A DNA stretch of 64,000 bases from Vibrio profundi (GTDB lineage Bacteria; Pseudomonadota; Gammaproteobacteria; Enterobacterales; Vibrionaceae), in contig NZ_RZIS01000011.1 in the NCBI RefSeq assembly GCF_005281835.1, positions 80,102-144,101 of the forward strand. Reading direction: 5' to 3'. The notes under the pieces were generated by a model. It was given only the letters and a program-made list of their open reading frames with translations, made no database searches and was not told where the DNA came from. Of the stretch, positions 18,571 to 26,314 are shown in pieces (position 1 is the first letter of the stretch; every line of letters starts with the position of its first letter). Made by a program: the position numbers and the translations under genes.

Positions 18571-19140
18571 TTAACTAAAGTCAGAATAACTATCTGCAGG
18601 TATAAATTCAACACCTACTAGGTTCAGTTTTTTAATTTTCTCAACTATGCTTCTATGAAAAAACACATATTTCAACCAACCAGGGTCTGTCAATATAAGT
18701 CTTCTATTTATTGGTATAGTATCAATTAGTTTTTCGTCTAATTTAAGATTAAGAATACCACTAATCATTTCATCACCATTAGAATCCTCTCTGTATCTCT
18801 TAAACTTACTTTCAGATCTATCGATTATTTTGATCTCATTGGTGACCTGCAGCATAAGGAAATCGTGTTCGCCTTTATCATGAAGTTTTATATCAACCCA
18901 ATTCACCCCAAAAATGTTACTTACATGCAATTTAGAAAACTCATTCTTCTTTATCGAGAAATTCGGCATCTCAAGTATATCTGGGACTTCGTAGCCTTCT
19001 TGTAAGATCGATTCAATAATCAAAGGGACAGGTTCTTTAGGATAAGTAAAATTTGTTAGAGGCACTGCATCAACGTAGTCATCTGGAAAACAATAAATTG
19101 GGTAGTTATTACACTCATTAACAAAAAAATACTCACTCAT
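18571..19140 (-). CDS. Immunity-like protein (Imm11/DUF1629-like), orphan
   Basis: 189 aa, no signal or TM segment, acidic, AT-rich. The C-terminal half carries a pattern repeated in its neighbours: FLMLQVTNEIKIID, then DTIPINRRLILTDPG, then FFHRSIVEKIKKLNLVGVEF. This is like the imm11/DUF1629 immunity family that pairs with polymorphic toxins. It lacks a partner toxin; its nearest upstream neighbours are a broken paralogue, and downstream lies the decayed PAAR-like fragment. Probably protects against a nuclease effector no longer encoded here, or one delivered by kin. Family assignment is by pattern recognition. Confidence 0.6.
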   Translation of the reverse strand: MSEYFFVNECNNYPIYCFPDDYVDAVPLTNFTYPKEPVPLIIESILQEGYEVPDILEMPNFSIKKNEFSKLHVSNIFGVNWVDIKLHDKGEHDFLMLQVTNEIKIIDRSESKFKRYREDSNGDEMISGILNLKLDEKLIDTIPINRRLILTDPGWLKYVFFHRSIVEKIKKLNLVGVEFIPADSYSDFS

Positions 19141-19496
19141 TTTCGCTCCCCAAGTGTTCTAGGTTTAATAATCAATTTTTTGTTCGGTTCACTTTGCTTT
19201 TCTAACTTCTAAGTTACTTTCTTCGACATTGCCCGAATCATTTACTGGAAAAATCATTTCCGAAAGCCGTTTTCAACAAACATCGGTTCGCTCCTACCCA
19301 ATCACTCAACTCAATAGACGGCCAATTGTTATAATTTTGAAGCGATACTGCCAATAATAAATAGCTTGAATGAAAAGATTATTTCCAATAATAGATCCGG
19401 TTCAACGGGTACAATTGGCTTTCGAGTTTGTTAAAATGGGAAGCTAACTAAATTTTTCTTCGATAATATCAAATAATTGGTCATTTTATTTTTTCT
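19141..19496. other. Gap between immunity-like genes with an unassigned open stretch
   Basis: 356 bp. On the minus strand about 19372-19230 is open for about 45 codons, with a protein-like composition (SLQNYNNWPSIELSDWVGAN), but no start codon or ribosome site. It may be the tail of a further lost immunity gene. Otherwise nothing recognised. Confidence 0.35.
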
Positions 19497-20030
19497 CTAA
19501 TAAAGTGGGACTTCCGAATTGCAATCCAACTTAGTTTCCCTCAGATAAGAATAATTATCATCACTTGCTACCAAATCATATAACTCTTCGCAAAAAATTG
19601 TCGCTGTTTCAGCCCCTTTAACCCTAAACAGGATTCGTTTATTTACTGGATGATTTTCTAACTTGTCTTTAGACAAGAAGAGCTCCATAATCAGAATCTT
19701 ATTCCGCTTGGGCGATTTTCTAGTCTCAGACCTAATTTCTTCTATTACGTCAATCACATTATTTAAGGCAAGAATGTATCTTCCTGCAAGTGACCCGTCA
19801 TGATTATTTATCTGCGCTGGATAAAACTCAATACCATAAGGGTCAAAGCTCATTACAATCTCAGCAAACTCCTTGGTAACACAAAGATCCCCATTATCGG
19901 CTATATTTCCAACTTGCTTAGTCGAACCGTCCAGGGTTCCCACACTATTGGTGATTTCGAGCTCGTAGGTTCATATTCGGATTTGCTATATAGTGGCTCT
20001 CTGTTATCAACACATTGAAATTGTGTTGTG
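19497..20030 (-). pseudogene. Frameshifted immunity-like gene (Imm11/DUF1629-like)
   Basis: The clean part runs from a GTG at 19943 to the stop at 19497 (148 aa). It has GIEFYPAQI, GRYILALNNVIDVIEE and HPVNKRILFRVKGAETATIF, matching the shared pattern of the neighbouring immunity genes, but it lacks the expected N-terminal part of roughly 50 residues or more. In another frame just upstream (about 20030-19905) the minus strand reads DNREPLYSKSEYEP, then SKSPIVWEPWTVRLSKLEI and a stop, a plausible missing N-terminus. The junction between frames lies near 19905-19945. I call it a frameshifted gene; a short GTG-started protein remains possible. Confidence 0.55.
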
Positions 20031-20151
20031 CTTCGGTTGAAGTTTTCTTAAATTATTGCAAACTTCATCAACTATCCTTTTTATTAACTTGTTCTCAGGC
20101 TTTGGGTTGGAGTAGCTAACATCGGAAATAGGGACGACATACCTGTTGACA
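20007..20151 (-). other. Unidentified open fragment in the immunity array
   Basis: Open for about 48 codons (TVNRYVVPISDVSYSNPKPE, then NKLIKRIVDEVCNNLRKLQ) immediately after the hairpin at 20161-20180. The in-frame ATG at 20201 lies upstream of the hairpin, so the apparent N-terminus is only hairpin sequence read through. Could be the tail of a displaced toxin or immunity gene. Not recognised. Confidence 0.3.
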
Positions 20152-20160
20152 GTTACTAAT

Positions 20161-20184
20161 AAAGCGCCTTTCGGCGCTTTATTT
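20161..20184 (-). terminator. Hairpin downstream of the immunity genes
   Basis: AAAGCGCC-TTTC-GGCGCTTT (20161-20180) with T-rich flanks on both strands. It lies after the minus-strand immunity gene ending at 20340 and is a likely end of the effector operon. Confidence 0.65.
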
Positions 20185-20339
20185 AAACGTCTCTTACCCA
20201 AACATCATTAACATGTTGCTTAAGTAAATAATTGAAATTAAACAAATTTAAACCTAGCTAAATTATATACAATGGGTATTAGATTAGCACCAGAAATGTG
20301 TACCCTCAGTGAATATCCTACATAAGTAATTTTAATAAA

Positions 20340-20711
20340 TCAGTCTATCAAAATGTCCACACCATCTTTTTTGAAGAGAGTTTCAAACAACAACCTACTA
20401 ATATAATATTTGTTCTCACTTGAAACATATAAATACCCAATATCATTGCTCTCGGATAATGATGATACAGGTTCAGCAATTAATTCACTATAGTCTTCCA
20501 AAGCTTCATCTACACACCCTCTTGAAGGTGATATCATTGAAGGCTCTAAAAACACCTCTAAAGTATCCAATAATTTTTCAAAACAACTATTTCTTACAAA
20601 TATCCTTTTATTAAGATATTGATTTATATATAAATCCGGCTCTACTTCAACAATCCGGTTAGAGCAGTTGTCGTATTTCTCTAAATCTTTAAGCTCTATG
20701 AATTCTCTCAT
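20340..20711 (-). CDS. Small immunity-like protein, second in the effector operon
   Basis: 123 aa if started at the ATG at 20711, which overlaps the TGA of the upstream gene (ATGA) and so suggests translational coupling. A longer reading from 20735 is in frame but less likely. The centre (YLNKRIFVRNSCFEKLLDTL) and the end (YLYVSSENKYYISRLLFETL) each look like the C-terminal signature of the neighbouring immunity proteins. It may be a shortened or rearranged paralogue. No signal peptide; cytoplasmic. Confidence 0.55.
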   Translation of the reverse strand: MREFIELKDLEKYDNCSNRIVEVEPDLYINQYLNKRIFVRNSCFEKLLDTLEVFLEPSMISPSRGCVDEALEDYSELIAEPVSSLSESNDIGYLYVSSENKYYISRLLFETLFKKDGVDILID

Positions 20712-21238
20712 GACAACATCCACTCCATAGTCCATTTGCTTGCAGATATAACTTTGCCTGATTGTAAAGTCCCACCATTAAGAACATTATTAATAAAGCT
20801 CTTGTGAAACAAGTATGTCATTGAATCTTCAGATGGTTTAAATATAATCCTTTTTTCTATAGGTATTGATGATAGCATTTCAAAATCTAATTCATCTCCA
20901 TCAATTATATCTATTACGTTACCGCAGTGAATATATATATAATCTGAGCCATTAACAGAGGCAGGAACAACAGAGCATTTATAAAGATAAGTTGATTTTA
21001 ATTTTCCGTAAAATTCAACATTCAATAATATATCGTTTGAAACGTAAACGTCAAATATAGGCTTGATTTTTTTTGCAGATATAAAATCAAAGCATTTAAA
21101 AACAACCGGGGTGAAAGAAGCTACAGTTCCATTTGAAAGAATATCAAAGTCACGTTCATCGTCATAACTTACGATGTAATTTACATTTTTATAATTTTCA
21201 CTGACAATGAAATAATCATCTGAAATTTTATGTCTCAT
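20708..21238 (-). CDS. Probable cognate immunity protein of the AHH nuclease
   Basis: 176 aa, cytoplasmic, acidic. Its ATG at 21238 overlaps the nuclease stop by 11 nt, the tight coupling typical of toxin-immunity pairs. It carries the pattern shared by the array: IYIHCGNVIDIIDGDELDFE, then IPIEKRIIFKPSEDSMTYLF and HKSFINNVL (imm11/DUF1629-like). Position makes it the best candidate to neutralise the upstream nuclease; the actual interaction is inferred. V. parahaemolyticus carries a PAAR-AHH effector with a downstream immunity gene in its T6SS1 island (VP1415/VP1416, from memory). Confidence 0.7.
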   Translation of the reverse strand: MRHKISDDYFIVSENYKNVNYIVSYDDERDFDILSNGTVASFTPVVFKCFDFISAKKIKPIFDVYVSNDILLNVEFYGKLKSTYLYKCSVVPASVNGSDYIYIHCGNVIDIIDGDELDFEMLSSIPIEKRIIFKPSEDSMTYLFHKSFINNVLNGGTLQSGKVISASKWTMEWMLS

Positions 21239-22019
21239 ACTCTAAGCCTTTACCAAAGTTCTCTAATTCAAAAACAGTTTTTAGTCTCTTGTTATATTTC
21301 ATACTAGCTATAAGGGGAGATAAGTTATAACCATGATACCTTTCTACGCAAGACTTTGATTCATCTTTATTTTTCTCGATATTGTCTATGATCCCTCTAC
21401 ATCCAGGACCTTTCTCTTTATAGTCTTTACCAAATTTGTGAAGAAGCACGTTAAAACTACTAATCCATTCCAATTTTATGCATGATAGATAATCTACATT
21501 AACTAAAACTTCTTGACTTTCAGATTCAGTATCACCAGGGCAAGTTCCTTTTCTACGTAGTAGTTTCAACATATGTAAAATCATCTTGGTAGTAAACATA
21601 TGATACGACATTCCCATTTGCATATCTGGAATCGCTTCTCCATTATGATTACCATAATGAATCGGTACTTCTAACTCACATGCCATCTGTGATAATGTGG
21701 GCAGCGCCACGATGTTTTTACAGTGATTTGTATCATACTTAGCAGCCTCCAACATAGTGCCGTATTTAGTCTTGGATGCAGCTTTGACTCCTGAAACAGA
21801 AAGAATGTGATGACCAGTAACGGAAACTTTTTCGGAGCCCTCAACATACCAAGGGTGAGCCGAAGGATATTTGTTTGGTTCACTGATTTTGTTAGCTGAA
21901 CGCCAACAACCTCTTCTCTCAAAGTCGTGCCTTTTACCTGTTTTCACTGTTTTCTTTAAACTTCCTTTATTATTTCCAGAGTAAAGTTTAATTCTTTCGA
22001 TTTCCATTAGTGGAGTCAT
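21228..22019 (-). CDS. AHH-type HNH-fold nuclease toxin, separate from its PAAR carrier
   Basis: 263 aa. Residues about 54-125 match the AHH nuclease pattern: HPWYV, VTGHHILS (catalytic His pair at 70-71), NIVALP, CELEVPIHYGNH (a further His pair). The C-terminal part (LSCIKLEWISSF, then GKDYKEKGPGCRGI) also fits PAAR-linked AHH effectors. In relatives known to me this domain is fused to the PAAR protein. Here it begins at its own ATG (22019), 2 nt after the PAAR stop, with AAGGAA before it and a different reading frame. Likely a DNA-degrading antibacterial effector. Its delivery without covalent fusion is the open question. Confidence 0.75.
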   Translation of the reverse strand: MTPLMEIERIKLYSGNNKGSLKKTVKTGKRHDFERRGCWRSANKISEPNKYPSAHPWYVEGSEKVSVTGHHILSVSGVKAASKTKYGTMLEAAKYDTNHCKNIVALPTLSQMACELEVPIHYGNHNGEAIPDMQMGMSYHMFTTKMILHMLKLLRRKGTCPGDTESESQEVLVNVDYLSCIKLEWISSFNVLLHKFGKDYKEKGPGCRGIIDNIEKNKDESKSCVERYHGYNLSPLIASMKYNKRLKTVFELENFGKGLEYET

Positions 22020-22021
22020 TT

Positions 22022-23539
22022 TTATTTCCTTTTCGACCCTAGCCTAGCCTTACATGGATGTTTCTTGCTTTTTTTATTTTTTCTACATATGTTGCAAACA
22101 TACTCAGCCTTGTCGTTCTCTTCATTTGCTTTGCTAGCATTTTTACCGGATTGCGCGGTCTCGCCAGAACCGTGTTTTACCTTCGCTGGATAAGCTCGTT
22201 CACCTTTACCTAGAATTTGGGCAAAAAGTTTGTCGAACTCCCCCATAGCTTGTTTAAGCTTGTCTGGTACGATCTTATCGATGATTTTCACTTCGTCGGC
22301 TAACTTTAGGAAGTACGCACCAAGTTCATCAGCGCCCATTCGATTTGCGTAAGACGCGAGCTCAGTTGCAACCTCAATACAAGGTTTAAGCACATCTGAA
22401 ATAATGTCGCTTGCTTGTTTTGCGTAGTTTAACCAGTCAAGATTGCGTAAGAATTTTTCTGGATCGCCTTTACCCATGCCGCGTAGCACTGCTAATAGCG
22501 TATCTTTAGATGTTCCCTTACCGCCTTTAAGCGCAACTTTACAGGTTCCTTTCACCGCACTGCCAAACGTTGGAATACAGCCAATTAGAGTTAACGAGAG
22601 CGCCAACCAATTTTCAGGCTTGTCTCGCTCTTCTTCACTCAATAACGTCATTACATTAGCGGAAAGGTCGCGTACATCTGCAGCTTGGTCTACTACTGGG
22701 ATCATTGTTAGTGCAGTATTGGCAATGATTTGTTCAACCGAAGCGTCATCATTGAAGTCGCCAAGAATCACTCCCCAGATCCAACTAGCGGCACCAGACA
22801 TTCGTGTCCAAGCATTTTCCCAAAAACCGACTTCGCCTCGCTTGGCTTCTTCGATGATTAGTTGAGCATTAGCGTTTGGGTTAAAGTTTGGATTTGTTTT
22901 TGTAGGGACGTTCGGCATAAACTCACGGCTGTCTTCACCGTAATCGATGTTAAATTCACCGGGCGCGACCCCGCCAACCGAAGCCTTACCACTATTATCT
23001 AGCGTACCTTCAAAAACAGCCCCCGTTTGGTCAACAAGCTTGTAAGTTGCACCTTGTACTGGATCACCGTCAGAGTATGAAAGGAACAAATCAACCGTGT
23101 ACGTCCCTTCTTGATCTTCCGTTACTGAAACCGAAGGGTTCTGAGCGCCGCCTAAACACATGGTGTTGGCTTTGTTCATCGTCATTTGATCGGAAAGACG
23201 GCATACGCCAACGCCTTCAAATTTAACAGTTGGAGAGGCAGAGATAAATTCAGCTTCAGCTTCAATGGTGCCTGAAGCTACGCCCTTTTTGTCACCACCG
23301 GCATCACCGGTACTGGCTGTAAATTTACTGCCTTTGATCGCAATACTATTGCCGCCATCCATAGATACGGTAGTAGTGCCGCCTGCTAAATCAGCGGATT
23401 TTGCATTATTGCCATAAGGGATAGGAACAACAGGTTTGCCGACTGTTGTTAAACAAACATCTGGGAGTGTAGCGTTAGCTTCGCCCCCTGAGCCTTGATG
23501 AACTACGCTAAGTCCATTTGCACAAACTGTTACGCCCAT
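22022..23539 (-). CDS. T6SS effector carrier with PAAR-like DUF4150 domain
   Basis: 505 aa from the ATG at 23539 (MGVTVCANGLSVVHQGSGGE); a TTG two codons upstream is a less likely start. Residues 1-130 are the DUF4150 PAAR-like spike tip. About 145-205 is a beta-sandwich-like insert (YTVDLFLSYSDGDPVQGATY). About 269-335 is the hydrophobic segment (TMIPVVDQAADVRDL, then LTLIGCIPTFGSAVKG) seen in PAAR toxins that cross membranes. The C-terminus has a Cys cluster (CNIC at 482-485, HPC at 494-496) that in relatives directly precedes the AHH domain. Sits between TssL and the nuclease; likely tip of the VgrG spike. Confidence 0.85.
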   Translation of the reverse strand: MGVTVCANGLSVVHQGSGGEANATLPDVCLTTVGKPVVPIPYGNNAKSADLAGGTTTVSMDGGNSIAIKGSKFTASTGDAGGDKKGVASGTIEAEAEFISASPTVKFEGVGVCRLSDQMTMNKANTMCLGGAQNPSVSVTEDQEGTYTVDLFLSYSDGDPVQGATYKLVDQTGAVFEGTLDNSGKASVGGVAPGEFNIDYGEDSREFMPNVPTKTNPNFNPNANAQLIIEEAKRGEVGFWENAWTRMSGAASWIWGVILGDFNDDASVEQIIANTALTMIPVVDQAADVRDLSANVMTLLSEEERDKPENWLALSLTLIGCIPTFGSAVKGTCKVALKGGKGTSKDTLLAVLRGMGKGDPEKFLRNLDWLNYAKQASDIISDVLKPCIEVATELASYANRMGADELGAYFLKLADEVKIIDKIVPDKLKQAMGEFDKLFAQILGKGERAYPAKVKHGSGETAQSGKNASKANEENDKAEYVCNICRKNKKSKKHPCKARLGSKRK

Positions 23540-23688
23540 AACCAATCCATTTAAAATTGAATGAGTGAATAATAAAAGAGAGTACCGGTTTCGTTCTCTC
23601 TAAATAGGTAGGTAAAATCACCATAAGGCTAGGTGAAATAACTAAGGCACCAAAATCTGGCACAAGATCTCATTATGAGCTCAAACGC

Positions 23689-24480
23689 TTATTGATAGAC
23701 TTCGAGTAACTGCTGAAATTTCAAATCAATCACTACATAGGTTGCTACATACATCACTGCGAAAGTGAGCGCACTAAAACCCAAGATCAATTTTGGTGAA
23801 ACCACTCTTTTTAGCGGTTTCTTCAGATACTTGGCTTTTAAGTTAACCAGAGACACCTTTTCTTGTTCTGCTAAGCGATCGTCACGTACTAGGCGATAAA
23901 TGGTGCTGCCAATTTCTGCTAGCTTTTCGTTACCGCGTTCTTCACGCCCATATTTGCCTTGGAAACCTAGTTGAAGTAGTAAATACAAAAACTCAATCAC
24001 ATGGCGATACTTTCGTGGGTCAGCTTTCAAACGCTCTAAAATGATAAAGAACTTGTCACCGCCAGAGGTTTCATTGTGAAACTCAGACAGCAAGCTGTTT
24101 TGGCTCCAAAAACTGTTTGCGCCCCACTCTTGTCGACACACCGACTCATCAATGGCGGCACATAAGCAGTATCGAATCACCAAAATGGACGCGCGATCGA
24201 GCTCCATTTCATTTAGCTTGCGCTCCCCTTTGCGAATTTCACGTGCGACTTGCTCACGAAAAGGCATTGGGTCATCAAGCCATGGGATAGAAGACATACA
24301 AGACAAACTGGCGATCAACCACGTGAATTGGTCGACCAGCGGATTCACGCCCATGTTCTCGATGTTTAAGTTTCGAACCGAGATATTGCGGGATAAGTCT
24401 GGCGCAGGCATCACCTCCATCGGCTTGCCTGGCTCTGGCTGGAATAAAACTACCGTGACATCGGTTTCGGCGTAACTCAT
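23689..24480 (-). CDS. tssL: TssL, T6SS inner-membrane DotU-family protein
   Basis: 263 aa. Starts at the ATG at 24480, which overlaps the tssK stop (ATGA); a longer reading from 24495 is less likely. DotU/IcmH cytoplasmic helical domain with RYCLCAAIDESVC and SLLSEFHNETSGGDKFF, and a C-terminal TM helix (about 235-257, LILGFSALTFAVMYVATYVV). No OmpA-like peptidoglycan-binding extension. With TssM and TssJ it forms the membrane complex. Confidence 0.94.
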   Translation of the reverse strand: MSYAETDVTVVLFQPEPGKPMEVMPAPDLSRNISVRNLNIENMGVNPLVDQFTWLIASLSCMSSIPWLDDPMPFREQVAREIRKGERKLNEMELDRASILVIRYCLCAAIDESVCRQEWGANSFWSQNSLLSEFHNETSGGDKFFIILERLKADPRKYRHVIEFLYLLLQLGFQGKYGREERGNEKLAEIGSTIYRLVRDDRLAEQEKVSLVNLKAKYLKKPLKRVVSPKLILGFSALTFAVMYVATYVVIDLKFQQLLEVYQ

Positions 24481-25802
24481 AGACGAACAGCCCATAGTTG
24501 CAATGATAGATTCGCAAAGTCACCTGCTACATGAACCGCAATCGCCGCTGTGTTCTTAAGCGCTGCCCACTCTTCCGAAACTTTGTCTAATTCAAAGTAG
24601 GTGTAACCCGCATGGTATGGCAGAGCCCGAGGCACCACAGGCATAGGTTTGATTTCGATTCCTGGCAGTTGCAAGTTGATCAAATCACGAATGTTGTCGA
24701 TTGAGCCTATCTTAGTTTGGCTAACAAATTGGGTGTGAAGCACATCTAACGTCACATCCGCTTTCACCGCCAGAATGAACGTGGTGTTATCCACCAGCTT
24801 GCTATCTGTGATTGGTGCAGTTTGAATTCCATAATTCTGATCGGTCAATGTAAGTGGTACTGCTCGCTGTTCAGACATCACACTTAGTGTCATCTTCGCG
24901 CTGTCTAACGTGCGCGACAGGCATGATGTTAAATCACCGTGATTATACTTACTGAATTCTTGTGGACGGCGTGAAGCAGAGCAGAGCGTCGATAAATCGC
25001 CTTCCGCTTGTAAAAGCGTGCGATAAAAAGATTCAGGGTGTACGCCTTCAACACTCGCGAAATGCCAAAATAATGGTTCATAGCGATTCAGTGCTTGAAG
25101 CAACATAAAGTCAGAAACTGAAGATACGCCTTGTTGGTCAACCACACCTAATCGATGAACGATTGATTCAGCACGGTGCTTAAGCATTGAAGCAAATTCA
25201 GTCGCAAACTTGTTCAAGACGACGGATGCATGAATATCAATACATGTGGGAATAAAACTGTCGTCTAAGATAACGCTACCGTCAGGTTTGACTTCCGATA
25301 TCTTTAGAATTGGAATAGACGTGTAAGCACTTTTATCTTCGTGGTCGTACATTAAGCGGAAGTTGAGCTTACCGACAACGATGTTTGCCATGTCTTCAGA
25401 ATCGTAGCAAGAGTCAACCGCTTCTTGAGGTTCCATGTTGTAACGCGCACCGTCTTTCTTTGAGCCAAACAGTTCTGAACGCTCAGAAGGTAATGGGCAA
25501 CATAAGTAAACGACTTTATCGGCTATCGAAGGGTCAACGTCTTTTACTTCTGGTAACTCGGCTAGGAGAGGTAAATCAAATGGCGTGCGATCTTGTAAGA
25601 TCCCTTCCGCGCGAGTGATACCAATTTTTCCGAGCGCTAAAAGTTCATTATTGATCTCTAAGCGTTTGATCCCCCAATGGAGCGGAGAACTATAAGAACT
25701 CAGCATATTAGACTGTTTACTTTGAGAACGATCTAACTGTTGAAAGTGCTGAGGCTTCATAAACATTCCATCTTGCCAAACAACTGGATTGTATAAAGAC
25801 AT
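24477..25802 (-). CDS. tssK: TssK, T6SS baseplate-membrane connector
   Basis: 441 aa, standard length. N-terminal VVWQDGMFMKPQHFQQLDRS is the family signature. Trimeric adaptor with phage receptor-binding-protein-like shoulder that links the TssEFG baseplate to TssL/TssM. ATG at 25802, 11 nt after the tssJ stop; overlaps tssL at its 3' end. Confidence 0.96.
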   Translation of the reverse strand: MSLYNPVVWQDGMFMKPQHFQQLDRSQSKQSNMLSSYSSPLHWGIKRLEINNELLALGKIGITRAEGILQDRTPFDLPLLAELPEVKDVDPSIADKVVYLCCPLPSERSELFGSKKDGARYNMEPQEAVDSCYDSEDMANIVVGKLNFRLMYDHEDKSAYTSIPILKISEVKPDGSVILDDSFIPTCIDIHASVVLNKFATEFASMLKHRAESIVHRLGVVDQQGVSSVSDFMLLQALNRYEPLFWHFASVEGVHPESFYRTLLQAEGDLSTLCSASRRPQEFSKYNHGDLTSCLSRTLDSAKMTLSVMSEQRAVPLTLTDQNYGIQTAPITDSKLVDNTTFILAVKADVTLDVLHTQFVSQTKIGSIDNIRDLINLQLPGIEIKPMPVVPRALPYHAGYTYFELDKVSEEWAALKNTAAIAVHVAGDFANLSLQLWAVRL

Positions 25803-25813
25803 GTATCTATCCT

Positions 25814-26314
25814 TTAAAAGTAAACTTGCTCAATACCACGAGTATTGTTTGACGACAGCTCACTGCCTTCTAACTTGAGCCTTAAAAAGTACTCGCTCTT
25901 TTCTTCAATGACTTCCACTTTACGCCATGAAGATCCGTTGATATCTCGAAACGCCACAGAGAATCCTACCGCCCTAGTCGCTGGATCAAGGACGAGTAGT
26001 TCGGTTATAGAATCTCCAGGTTGTAGTTGGTATTCGTAACGCTTGATATATTCATCACCTAAAGATGCTTTGTCATTTTCAAATAAAGCAAAGAAGTCCA
26101 AACTTCTAAAAAGTACAGGGGAAGTGAGTTCGTGAACTCGCAAGATCACCGGAGATGATTGCCCACCCTCTCGCTGATTAAGAATCGCTGAAGCTTCGAT
26201 AACTAATTCTATCGACGATGTTTCCGGCGTGATCCCCGATGATTCTTTAAATTGGTCCCACATTGAACAGCCTGAAAGCAGAGCTAACCCAATGAGTATT
26301 GCTATGCTACGCAT
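25814..26314 (-). CDS. tssJ: TssJ, T6SS outer-membrane lipoprotein
   Basis: 166 aa. Lipoprotein signal peptide with lipobox LLSGC (Cys about 16), followed by a transthyretin-like beta fold (SIELVIEASAILNQREGGQS, VILRVHELTSP). It anchors TssM to the outer membrane. The ATG at 26314 overlaps the FHA-protein stop by 8 nt. Confidence 0.93.
   Translation of the reverse strand: MRSIAILIGLALLSGCSMWDQFKESSGITPETSSIELVIEASAILNQREGGQSSPVILRVHELTSPVLFRSLDFFALFENDKASLGDEYIKRYEYQLQPGDSITELLVLDPATRAVGFSVAFRDINGSSWRKVEVIEEKSEYFLRLKLEGSELSSNNTRGIEQVYF

Noticed and set aside
20151..20201. Start of a 64-codon minus-strand frame
   Set aside because: The first residues (KRRLNKAPKGAL) are the hairpin at 20161-20180 read as protein; only the part below 20151 may be a relic.
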